A stretch of DNA of 8,221 nucleotides from Saprospiraceae bacterium (GCA_947441325.1 CANETR010000071.1:1-8221), one strand, 5' to 3'; positions 1-5,917 are shown, numbered from the stretch's first letter. Numbers and translations: made by a program. Notes: generated by a model not told the origin, from the letters alone.

Positions 1-920
1 AAGGGTATGCTCTGCAAAAAATGCTCCTTTCGTTGATAAAACCCTTTAAAACCATAGGCGCCCAAAACCTGAAGGCTACGCAGCAGCACAAAACCGTAGT
101 AGTATTTTTTGAATTGGCTGCGATCGATTTCAATGTCTTTTTGCAAACAGTCGAGATAATATTCCAGCAGGTTTTCTCTCAGATGCTCAGGTAATTGTGC
201 TTTAGCCTGAAAGAGCAGCGAGGCAAGATCATATTGCAATGGTCCTTTTCTTCCTCCCTGGAAATCGATAAAATACACCTCATTGTCTTTTACCATGATG
301 TTCCTTGCCTGAAAATCGCGGTACATAAAATGAAATGCATCAGGATTGTAAAGAAATTCGCATAGCTGCTCAAAATCTTTTTCCAATGCAATTTCATCAA
401 ATGGCATTTGTTTTGGGTAGAGGTACCAGTATTTAAACAGATTGCAATCGGCCAGCATCGATTTTTTATCAAATTCATTGCTTTGAAAACATTTGCTATA
501 ATCGATTTTTTCATCGACTTTCAGCTGAATGACTGCGAGCGATTTTAGTGCTTTTTTGTAAAGCTTTATTGTATTTTCACTGATGCTGCCCTCAACTTTT
601 CGGTCATTTTCCAAAAGCTGCAGCAGAGAGTTATCGCCAAGGTCCTCAATGAGATATTGACTACGTTCCAACGAAATCATTAAAATTTCAGGAACATTTA
701 CAGCGCTTTCTTTCAATATGCTGCTGAAATAAAAATAGGCCTCATTTTCTGCAATATTTGGATTGTACACTGCCAAAATGCTCTTGTTATTCTTGTCGAA
801 AAACCTGAAATATCGGCGCTCGGAACCCGAAAGTGGGAGCGCGGAAATGTGATCTATGGCTACTTCAGCATAAGAACTATATATAGTCTTTAATTTGTCA
901 ATTATTTGCGCTTCGTTCAT
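1..920 (-). CDS. Aminoglycoside-phosphotransferase-fold kinase, C-terminus cut off by window edge
   Basis: The reading frame is open from ATG at 920 down to base 1, giving about 306 residues with no stop. It has the landmarks of the APH/choline-kinase fold. Near the N-terminus, SGSERRYFRF resembles the RRYFR motif of COG3178 (AmgK-type) sugar kinases. The catalytic loop MYRDFQARNIM is a Brenner-type HRDxxxxN loop with Tyr in place of His, Asp as catalytic base and Asn as metal ligand. It is followed by the metal-binding IDFQGGRKGPLQYDLASLL. The family transfers ATP phosphate to a small hydroxylated substrate. COG3178 members include the MurNAc/GlcNAc anomeric kinase AmgK of peptidoglycan recycling, so a cytoplasmic sugar kinase is my preferred guess, but the substrate cannot be read from sequence. 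Some Bacteroidota relatives, as I remember them, carry a RapZ-like C-terminal domain; that part would lie outside the window. Nothing suggests antibiotic resistance specifically. The gene is divergent from the DinB-like gene. Confidence 0.85.
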   Translation of the reverse strand, partial: MNEAQIIDKLKTIYSSYAEVAIDHISALPLSGSERRYFRFFDKNNKSILAVYNPNIAENEAYFYFSSILKESAVNVPEILMISLERSQYLIEDLGDNSLLQLLENDRKVEGSISENTIKLYKKALKSLAVIQLKVDEKIDYSKCFQSNEFDKKSMLADCNLFKYWYLYPKQMPFDEIALEKDFEQLCEFLYNPDAFHFMYRDFQARNIMVKDNEVYFIDFQGGRKGPLQYDLASLLFQAKAQLPEHLRENLLEYYLDCLQKDIEIDRSQFKKYYYGFVLLRSLQVLGAYGFKGFYQRKEHFLQSIP

Positions 921-934
921 TGTTGAAATTTTGT

Positions 935-942
935 CAAAATTA
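935..942 (-). promoter_or_regulatory. Candidate -7 box of the phosphotransferase gene
   Basis: Read on the minus strand this is TAATTTTG, an exact match to the Bacteroidota -7 consensus TAnnTTTG. It ends 14 bp before the start codon, so the leader would be only about 8 nt. No TTG is seen at the expected -33 distance, so support rests on the box and its position alone. Confidence 0.35.
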
Positions 943-985
943 CAAAAATTCATTTTTAGTTAGCATTGAATTTTTAAGCTAGAAA

Positions 986-1052
986 TGATCTAAGTCTTTT
1001 GATTTAAAAATAACTCAAATATTTTTTTTGATTATTCTGATCTAAGCGCTTA
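986..1052. repeat. 9-bp direct repeat and 10-bp palindrome in a divergent promoter region
   Basis: TGATCTAAG occurs at 986-994 and again at 1038-1046, 52 bp apart. The second copy runs into the perfect palindrome TAAGCGCTTA (1043-1052). Both lie in the 188-bp gap between the divergent phosphotransferase and DinB-like genes, where operator sites would be expected. In AT-rich DNA of this length a 9-bp repeat can arise by chance, so this is only a candidate. Confidence 0.25.
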
Positions 1053-1108
1053 AATCTTTATTTTAATTGAATAAAAATTCGGAAATTTACATTCGAAACC
1101 AATCCATT

Positions 1109-1633
1109 ATGAATCTCATCGAATCGAATTTACAGGTCTTGCATGACCTTGATAGTTTTTTGCAGCAAATCGATTATAAAACCTATGTAGAGAAAAGCGA
1201 GCTTTTCTTCAATGCCAGTATCGGGCAGCATTGCAGGCATATAATTGAGTTTTATCAGTGCCTGATGGAACAATTGTCTGATGCCTCGATTTGTTATGAC
1301 AAAAGACAGCGACAGATGTTGCTCGAGGAAAGCAGCAAAGCTGCACAAGAGGCTTTAACTGTTATTATAAATTGGTTGGAAACAGAGCCAATGGATAAAA
1401 AACTTCAGCTTTCATTTTGTCACAGTAAGGAAGCCGCAACTGAAATAAGTTATATTGATAGTTCACTTTACAGGGAATTGGCTTTTAATATTGAACATGC
1501 CATTCATCATATGGCCATTATAAAAATTGCCGCCAAAATTCTGAATCCCGAAATTGAAATACCTGCGCATTTTGGTGTGGCGCCATCTACTTTAAGGCAT
1601 TACAGACAGCAGGAACCATCCGCTGCCAGTTGA
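1109..1633 (+). CDS. DinB-superfamily putative metal-dependent protein, substrate unknown
   Basis: This encodes 174 residues from ATG 1109. An in-frame TTG at 1067 would add 14 residues, but ATG is the commoner start and the added residues look uninformative. The protein appears all-helical. It has the DinB-type pattern of a first histidine cluster (GQHCRHIIEF, His41/His44) and a late HxxxH cluster (EHAIHHMAII, His130 and His134), which in DinB/YfiT proteins form a three-His metal site. The end carries HFGVAPSTLRHYR, a tail I associate with a Bacteroidota subgroup of DinB-like proteins. The superfamily includes thiol S-transferases (bacillithiol, mycothiol) and many members of unknown function; the damage-inducible name does not imply a DNA-repair role. 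No convincing promoter is seen. The gene converges on mnmA, and its mRNA would run into the heptanucleotide repeat just past the stop codon. Confidence 0.8.
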   Translation: MNLIESNLQVLHDLDSFLQQIDYKTYVEKSELFFNASIGQHCRHIIEFYQCLMEQLSDASICYDKRQRQMLLEESSKAAQEALTVIINWLETEPMDKKLQLSFCHSKEAATEISYIDSSLYRELAFNIEHAIHHMAIIKIAAKILNPEIEIPAHFGVAPSTLRHYRQQEPSAAS

Positions 1634-1691
1634 AATTGTATTTTAAAAATCTAAAGAATGAGGTTAAAAGGTTGAATTACAATACAAGTAG

Positions 1692-1768
1692 TCTAAAATC
1701 TCACATCTCACGTCTCACATCTCACGTCTCACATCTCACGTCTCACATCTCTAATCTCACATCTCTAA
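1692..1768. repeat. Heptanucleotide tandem repeat, 11 units, next to mnmA stop codon
   Basis: Eleven consecutive 7-nt units lie in the gap between the convergent DinB-like gene and mnmA. The first (1692-1698) is TCTAAAA. Then TCTCACA and TCTCACG alternate three times (1699-1740), followed by TCTCACA (1741), TCTCTAA (1748), TCTCACA (1755) and TCTCTAA (1762-1768). The core is therefore a 14-bp dimer that decays at both ends. The mnmA stop codon begins (minus strand) at 1772, so the array stops almost exactly at the coding boundary. Plus-strand RNA would be rich in C and U and nearly lack G. Seven-nucleotide tandem repeats are known from cyanobacteria (STRR sequences). Copy number is likely to vary between strains through replication slippage. 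Confidence 0.9.
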
Positions 1769-1769
1769 T

Positions 1770-2972
1770 CTATCCAATCACCCCCGATCCAATCAATTCC
1801 TCCCCCTCGTACCAGGCGGCAAATTGACCCGGCGTGACACCACGTTGCAGCTCATCAAAAATAAGATAAAGTCCTTCAATGCGCATCTGCATTGTAACCT
1901 TGGTTAAAGGTTGCCTGTAACGAATACGAGACATATATGCTCGACTTTCGCCAGTTTCTAATGCAAGGTCAGTTCTTATCCAATGAACATCGGATCTGGG
2001 AATAAATAGCCCTTTGCGGTTCAATCCCGGATGGTTTTCACCCTGACCGACATAAACAATGTTATCTGTTGTATCTGTCTCAATTACAAAAAGCGGTTCT
2101 TTTTTTCCTCCTATATTTAACCCTTTGCGCTGTCCAATTGTAAAATAATGCGCGCCTTCGTGCTCGCCTATATATTTTCCATCCATGGCGCTATGCTTGA
2201 ATGCCTGGCAATGCAGTTTCATTTTTGCTTCATTATCGGCACACGCAGCTAGCTCAGCTTCTCGGTCTGCATATAATTTGGCATCATCAGCAATTTCTAT
2301 TACCTGACCTTTTTTAGGCGAAAGCTGCTGTTGAAGAAAAATGGGTAATTTGATTTTGCCTACAAAACAGAGACCCTGTGAGTCTTTTTTCTCAGCTGTA
2401 ACTAGACCCTGTTCTTTGGCAATGCGGCGCACCTCTGCCTTTTGCAGATGTCCGATAGGGAAGAGGGCATGGCTCAGCTGCTCCTGTGTGAGCTGACAAA
2501 GAAAATAGCTCTGGTCCTTGCTTTTATCTGCACCTGCCAGCAATTGATAGATCTCTTTGCCATCTTTATGTATAATTCCTTTTTGGCAATAATGACCGGT
2601 TGCTACATAGTCGGCACCAAGCTCTAATGCAGTTTTGAGAAAAATATCGAATTTTATTTCGCGATTGCAGAGCACATCTGGATTGGGCGTTCGGCCGCGC
2701 TCATATTCGGCAAACATATAGTCCACAATTCTGCTTTTGTAGGCTTCGCTTAAATCCACCACCTGAAAAGGAATGCCCAATGCTTGTGCCACCAGCAGGG
2801 CATCGTTGCTGTCTTCAATCCAGGGACATTCATTGTCTAAAATCACTGTATCATCGTGCCAATTGCGCATAAAAAGTCCTATCACTTCATAGCCTTGCTC
2901 TAGTAACAAATATGCCGAAACACTCGAATCTACACCGCCCGACAGGCCAACAACAACCCTTTTACCGTTCAT
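1770..2972 (-). CDS. mnmA: tRNA-specific 2-thiouridylase MnmA
   Basis: MnmA adenylates C2 of wobble U34 in tRNA(Lys), tRNA(Glu) and tRNA(Gln) with ATP, then inserts sulfur from a protein persulfide to give the s2U part of mnm5s2U. In these 400 residues the PP-loop SGGVDSS sits at 11-17. The first catalytic Cys is Cys102 in [13 protein letters not shown], the ATGHYC motif is near 124-129, [10 protein letters not shown] is at 152-161, and the second catalytic Cys is Cys202 in [10 protein letters not shown]. The tRNA-binding and beta-barrel part follows with [15 protein letters not shown]. Compared with the roughly 365-residue enterobacterial form there is an extra stretch of about 40 residues (about 225-262) before the [14 protein letters not shown] motif; I recall similar insertions in other Bacteroidota. 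All catalytic residues are present and the frame is intact. It is transcribed alone, divergent from the acyl-CoA dehydrogenase gene. Confidence 0.97.
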   Translation of the reverse strand: MNGKRVVVGLSGGVDSSVSAYLLLEQGYEVIGLFMRNWHDDTVILDNECPWIEDSNDALLVAQALGIPFQVVDLSEAYKSRIVDYMFAEYERGRTPNPDVLCNREIKFDIFLKTALELGADYVATGHYCQKGIIHKDGKEIYQLLAGADKSKDQSYFLCQLTQEQLSHALFPIGHLQKAEVRRIAKEQGLVTAEKKDSQGLCFVGKIKLPIFLQQQLSPKKGQVIEIADDAKLYADREAELAACADNEAKMKLHCQAFKHSAMDGKYIGEHEGAHYFTIGQRKGLNIGGKKEPLFVIETDTTDNIVYVGQGENHPGLNRKGLFIPRSDVHWIRTDLALETGESRAYMSRIRYRQPLTKVTMQMRIEGLYLIFDELQRGVTPGQFAAWYEGEELIGSGVIG

Positions 2973-2998
2973 CAGTTTTTGTTTTTGAAATTTCTACG

Positions 2999-3006
2999 CA
3001 AAGTTA
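2999..3006 (-). promoter_or_regulatory. Candidate -7 box of mnmA
   Basis: On the minus strand this reads TAACTTTG, an exact TAnnTTTG. It would place the transcription start near 2992 with a leader of about 20 nt before the mnmA ATG. A minus-strand TTTG (plus-strand CAAA at 3032-3035) lies 25 bp further upstream, a little beyond the usual 19-21 bp. There is no Shine-Dalgarno sequence before the ATG; the leader is A-rich, as is usual for this phylum. Confidence 0.5.
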
Positions 3007-3069
3007 AGGCATGTGAATGAATAATTTTTAACAAAGAGATATTTGTATTTGTTTTAATGTGCAATCTTT

Positions 3070-3186
3070 AATCTGCGTAAATCCGCAGAATCTGTATAGA
3101 ACGAAGTTCAATCTGCGGTTAAAAATTCAACTTCACAACGGATGTTCTCCAAACAACGCGGATATCACTGATCTTCGCAGATTTTT
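3070..3186. repeat. Palindromic intergenic repeat, copy 1 (complete)
   Basis: This is the first of three related copies between mnmA and the acyl-CoA dehydrogenase gene. The ends form an inverted repeat: AATCTGCG (3070-3077) against CGCAGATT (3176-3183). Inside the left arm, ATCYG pentamers begin at 3071, 3081, 3090 and 3111, a spacing of 10, 9 and 21. In the right arm the same pentamer type lies on the other strand, starting at 3182, 3172, 3163 and 3143, a mirrored spacing of 10, 9 and 20. The second of these is ATCAG rather than ATCYG. The right arm (3131-3186) matches that of copy 2 at 51 of 56 positions; the left arm is more diverged, at about 37 of 50 against copy 3. Confidence 0.85.
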
Positions 3187-3251
3187 TCTGATTCCTTCAG
3201 AATCTGATGTGTCAGCTTAAATCCGTCTTGGTGTAAGTAATCCGCAAATCC

Positions 3252-3367
3252 ATATCCGCGTAAATCCGTATTATCCGTCGAGGGCAAAGCCTTATCTGTG
3301 GTTAATTTTATCTTTACCACGGATGTTCTACAAACAGCGCGGATGTCACTGATCTTCGCAGATTTTT
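3252..3367. repeat. Palindromic intergenic repeat, copy 2 (complete)
   Basis: The left arm (3256-3305) matches copy 3 at 46 of 50 positions and the right arm (3312-3367) matches copy 1 at 51 of 56, so this copy links the other two. Pentamers ATCCG/ATCTG start at 3254, 3264, 3273 and 3294, keeping the 10-9-21 spacing. The centre is a clear stem: ATCTGTGGTTAA (3294-3305) against TTTACCACGGAT (3313-3324) with a 7-nt loop, one mismatch and one G-U pair. Further ATCCG words at 3221 and 3240 suggest that repeat-like sequence extends to the left. No reading frame is seen inside, so if mobile it would be non-autonomous. Confidence 0.85.
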
Positions 3368-3368
3368 A

Positions 3369-3397
3369 AAAGGCCCTCGAAAGCTTTCGGGGCCTTT
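3369..3397. other. Strong terminator-like hairpin with no gene to terminate
   Basis: Arms AAAGGCCC (3369-3376) and GGGCCTTT (3390-3397) pair perfectly. They enclose the 12-bp palindrome CGAAAGCTTTCG (3378-3389), with one unpaired T at 3377. T-runs after the stem are short on either strand (three to four), so it is a weak intrinsic terminator at best. It lies between repeat copies 2 and 3, and no recognised gene reads towards it from either side, since mnmA and the acyl-CoA dehydrogenase gene both point away. A second, smaller hairpin (GCG-GGGTT/AACC-TCGC, 3419-3436) follows. Confidence 0.6.
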
Positions 3398-3440
3398 AAA
3401 AAACAACAGCAATGGAGTGCGGGGTTTTAACCTCGCAGTA

Positions 3441-3508
3441 ATGCCGCGTAAATCCGTATAATCCGTCGAGGGCAAAGTCCTATCTGTGGTAAAATATTTA
3501 CCTTCACA
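3441..3508. repeat. Palindromic intergenic repeat, copy 3 (right arm lost)
   Basis: The left arm (3444-3493) matches copy 2 at 46 of 50 positions. Pentamers at 3442 (degenerate TGCCG), 3452, 3461 and 3482 keep the 10-9-21 spacing. Similarity runs through CTTCACA (3502-3508) and then stops, so the right arm is missing. The break lies about 35 bp before the promoter assigned to the acyl-CoA dehydrogenase gene, which suggests truncation by deletion or by an insertion boundary. Confidence 0.75.
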
Positions 3509-3542
3509 TCATCTACTTTGTCAAAAAAATTTAACAGCATCA

Positions 3543-3574
3543 TTTGAAATTTATCAAATTAAATGCTATTTTTG
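3543..3574 (+). promoter_or_regulatory. Bacteroidota-type promoter for the acyl-CoA dehydrogenase gene
   Basis: A -33 TTTG (3543-3546) is followed after 20 bp by an exact -7 box TATTTTTG (3567-3574), which fits the Bacteroidota consensus TTG-N19-21-TAnnTTTG. The transcription start would be near 3581, giving a leader of about 168 nt that contains the hairpin at 3618-3655. A second, poorer box (TAGTTTTTG, 3704-3712, one base too long) lies closer to the gene and could be a proximal promoter. The sequence TGCTATTTTTGTK here is nearly repeated at the promoter of the J-domain gene. Confidence 0.6.
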
Positions 3575-3617
3575 TTTTACAAATACCAAAAGGGTATTGC
3601 AAGATTTAAAATTTACA

Positions 3618-3655
3618 GAAGGAAGAGATAGTGCCCAGGCGCTATCTCTTCCTTC
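3618..3655 (+). promoter_or_regulatory. Long perfect hairpin in the predicted acyl-CoA dehydrogenase mRNA leader
   Basis: GAAGGAAGAGATAG (3618-3631) pairs without mismatch with CTATCTCTTCCTTC (3642-3655). TGC/GCG adds three more pairs (one G-U), giving a 17-bp stem and a 4-nt loop. It lies about 37 nt after the predicted transcription start and 93 nt before the start codon. No U-run follows, so it is not a simple terminator. It could stabilise the leader, bind a regulator as DNA or RNA, or be a REP-like dispersed repeat; one window cannot separate these. It does not resemble any riboswitch I know. Confidence 0.6.
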
Positions 3656-3748
3656 GCGTTTAGAGCAAAAAAATAAACTTTAAATCACAAAATAGTGCTA
3701 AAATAGTTTTTGTAATAAAATATCACCATTAAATCACATTTAAAAATC

Positions 3749-5545
3749 ATGGCAGAAACAACAGAAAATAAAGTTACTGTGCTAAAGGGAGCAGAGTTCC
3801 TCATTAGCGACACAGAACCGCAAAACACCTTTATACCCGAGGAGGTAAATGAGGAGCAGCAGATGATACGTCAAATGGTACGCGATTTCTGCGAGGTACA
3901 TATTTATCCCAACTACAAAAAAATTGAAAAACAGGAAGATAATATTTCCAAAAAACTACTAGGCATCGCAGGAGAACAGGGCCTTTTGAGCTCTCATATT
4001 CCAGAAGAATATGGCGGAATGCCACTCGAAACGAATACCAATACCATCATAACGGAAGAAATTGGTCGCTCGGGTGCTTTTTCTGTTTCGGTAGCTGCAC
4101 ACACAGGAATAGGTATGTTGCCAATTTTCTATTTTGGTAACGAAGAGCAAAAGAAAAAATACCTGCCAGGCCTTTGTTCAGGGCAGATTGTGGTTTCATA
4201 CTGTCTTACCGAGCCTGGTTCAGGTTCTGATGCACTTGCCGCCAAAACTAAGGCTATTTTGAGTGAGGATGGCAAACATTATCTGATCAGTGGTCAGAAA
4301 ATGTGGATTACCAATGCCGGTTTTGCCGATGTATTCATCGTTTTTGCTAAGGTGGATGGCGACAAGTTTACCGCATTTTTGGTTGAAAGAGACCGCGAAG
4401 GACTAAGCCTTGGCGCCGAAGAAGACAAAATGGGTATCAAAGGTTCATCTACCCGTCAGGTTTTCTTCGAAAACGTAAAGGTGCCTGTTGAAAATATACT
4501 TGGCGAAATCGGGAAAGGACATTTGGTGGCTTTCAACGTACTCAATATTGGTCGTTTCAAACTAGGCGTGATGGCCCTTGGCGGTGCTAAATGGAATGCC
4601 AACACAGCTATCAAATACGCCAATGAGCGTCAGCAATTCAATGTGCCAATTTCGAGTTTTGGTGCCATTCAGTATAAACTGGCCGAGCAGGCAATACAAA
4701 TTTTTGCCACAGAATCTGCCTTGTACCGCACTTCATGGTTGTTGCAACGTAAGGCAACTGCTATGTATGACGCAGGCTCGAGCTATGCAGAAGCAAAATT
4801 GGAAGCAGCAGAAGAATATGCAGTTGAATGTGCCATGCTAAAGGTAATCGGTTCAGAAATGCTCGACTATGTAGTGGACGAGACAGTGCAAATACATGGT
4901 GGAAATGGATTTTCGGAAGAATTTGCAGCTGCCCGCGCTTATCGCGATGCACGCATCAACAGAATCTTTGAAGGTACCAACGAAATTAATCGTCTCCTGG
5001 CCTTTTCGATGACGATGCGTCGCGCCATGAAGGGCGAAATCGACCTCGTTGGTCCGGCCTGGGCAGTACAAAAAGAATTAGCTGCAATGCCAAGCAATGA
5101 TAAAACCGATGGCAGCTGGGGAGCAGAGATTGATGCTTTGAAAAACATGAAGAAAATTGGTCTGATGGTTGCCGGTGCTGCTGCAAAATATCAAATGGAC
5201 GGAGCGATTGACTTGAAAAATGAGCAGGAAATCGTGATGAATATTGCCGATATTATGATGGATATCTATGTGGCGGAATGTGTCTTGCTTAGAATTCGCA
5301 AAATGGAATCTATGGGTCACAATACCGATATACAGGGACAAATGATGAAGGTTTATTTCAATGATGTGATTGCCCGTATTGCCAAAAATGCATCTGATGC
5401 GCTGTCATCTTTTGCCGATGGTGATGCGCTGCGCATGATGCTCAATGGCGTAAAACGCTTCTCGAAATATGAAAATATTAATGTTAAAAATGCCAGAAGA
5501 GCAATTGCCAAAAAACTGATTGAAGCAAATGGCTATTGTTTTTAA
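3749..5545 (+). CDS. Acyl-CoA dehydrogenase, long form with C-terminal extension
   Basis: This is an FAD enzyme that oxidises acyl-CoA to trans-2-enoyl-CoA, the first step of fatty-acid (or branched acyl) beta-oxidation, passing electrons to ETF. In its 598 residues the N-terminal helical domain is followed by the family signature YCLTEPGSGSDALAAKTKA (about 151-169). FAD/substrate strands include MWITNAGFADVFIVFAKV (185-202). The second signature QIHGGNGFSEE (381-391) leads into RINRIFEGTNEINRLL, where Glu408 aligns with the catalytic base Glu376 of mammalian MCAD. About 170 residues follow the core, making it longer than the 380-residue short/medium-chain enzymes and similar in plan to VLCAD/ACAD9, so long-chain substrates are plausible but unproven. 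No thiolase or hydroxyacyl-CoA dehydrogenase gene is adjacent; it seems to be transcribed alone and ends at a strong terminator. Confidence 0.95.
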   Translation: MAETTENKVTVLKGAEFLISDTEPQNTFIPEEVNEEQQMIRQMVRDFCEVHIYPNYKKIEKQEDNISKKLLGIAGEQGLLSSHIPEEYGGMPLETNTNTIITEEIGRSGAFSVSVAAHTGIGMLPIFYFGNEEQKKKYLPGLCSGQIVVSYCLTEPGSGSDALAAKTKAILSEDGKHYLISGQKMWITNAGFADVFIVFAKVDGDKFTAFLVERDREGLSLGAEEDKMGIKGSSTRQVFFENVKVPVENILGEIGKGHLVAFNVLNIGRFKLGVMALGGAKWNANTAIKYANERQQFNVPISSFGAIQYKLAEQAIQIFATESALYRTSWLLQRKATAMYDAGSSYAEAKLEAAEEYAVECAMLKVIGSEMLDYVVDETVQIHGGNGFSEEFAAARAYRDARINRIFEGTNEINRLLAFSMTMRRAMKGEIDLVGPAWAVQKELAAMPSNDKTDGSWGAEIDALKNMKKIGLMVAGAAAKYQMDGAIDLKNEQEIVMNIADIMMDIYVAECVLLRIRKMESMGHNTDIQGQMMKVYFNDVIARIAKNASDALSSFADGDALRMMLNGVKRFSKYENINVKNARRAIAKKLIEANGYCF

Positions 5546-5563
5546 TACCGTATAATATCAATG

Positions 5564-5604
5564 AAAAACTCCCGTCGAAATATTTTTTCAGCGGGAGTTT
5601 TTTT
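5564..5604. terminator. Bidirectional intrinsic terminator
   Basis: AAAAACTCCCG (5564-5574) and CGGGAGTTTTT (5592-5602) form a perfect 11-bp stem, with a T-run to 5604 on the plus strand and five Ts on the minus strand. It lies 18 bp after the acyl-CoA dehydrogenase stop codon and 18 bp after the stop of the convergent small lipoprotein gene, so it can end both transcripts. The 17-nt loop can add a short inner GAAA/TTTC helix. Confidence 0.9.
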
Positions 5605-5622
5605 ATGGTAGAAATTAACAAT

Positions 5623-5904
5623 TTACCTCATGTAAGAAGGAAAAAGATTGGTCGATTTTTTTCTGTTATACTTTTTGTTCAACTCGGCATTTTTGCGCTT
5701 TTCGACTTCTTTTTTATTGTCTTCAGGCGTTTTTGGTTTTACCTCCGCATTGACAAATTTCTCTTTGGACATATTGATATTGCTCTTGCTTGGATCGACA
5801 CTGGAATAGGCCGGACAAGTTGCTGCTCTTTGGCAGGAATTACCAAGAATCAGTACTAAAGTAGCGCTAAGTACTAAAAACGATTTTTTAAGAAATGTAT
5901 TCAT
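5623..5904 (-). CDS. Small putative lipoprotein with CPAYSS motif and basic tail
   Basis: I do not recognise a named family. The 93 residues start MNTFLKKSFL, followed by a hydrophobic stretch (about 8-20) and LGNSC, a relaxed lipobox with Cys24 as the likely lipidated residue; Asn at -2 is unusual. A second Cys follows in ATCPAYSS (Cys30). Short Bacteroidota lipoproteins with a CPxY motif just after the lipobox are familiar to me, but I know of no assigned function. Residues 46-85 are highly charged (KKEVEKRKNAELNKKYNRKK) and probably helical. The protein would be anchored in the inner or outer membrane facing the periplasm. The gene starts 13 bp after the stop of the upstream minus-strand gene, so the two are probably one transcript. 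Confidence 0.65.
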   Translation of the reverse strand: MNTFLKKSFLVLSATLVLILGNSCQRAATCPAYSSVDPSKSNINMSKEKFVNAEVKPKTPEDNKKEVEKRKNAELNKKYNRKKSTNLFPSYMR

Positions 5905-5917
5905 TTTTAATCAAATT

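Noticed and set aside
1..920. Aminoglycoside resistance gene
   Set aside because: The fold is shared by many small-molecule kinases, and the visible motifs fit COG3178-type sugar kinases at least as well. There is no mobile-element context.
1692..1768. CRISPR array
   Set aside because: The units are 7 nt and contiguous without spacers, and no cas gene is present.
1630..1827. 65-codon plus-strand frame starting TTG at the DinB-like stop
   Set aside because: It has a TTG start, consists largely of the 7-nt repeat, and ends inside antisense mnmA. It is not called as a gene, only discussed as a repeat by-product.
3070..3508. CRISPR or tRNA cluster in the mnmA/acyl-CoA dehydrogenase gap
   Set aside because: The copies are about 115 bp long, imperfect palindromes, with only three occurrences. 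No cloverleaf or CCA end was found.
3486..3683. 65-codon plus-strand frame before the acyl-CoA dehydrogenase gene
   Set aside because: It spans the end of repeat copy 3, the predicted promoter and the leader hairpin, and its protein has no recognisable features.
5536..5859. Plus-strand frame of 107 codons opposite the small lipoprotein gene
   Set aside because: It runs through the bidirectional terminator and is antisense to a gene with a lipoprotein signal and operon context; its hydrophobicity reflects the complement of Lys/Glu-rich codons.
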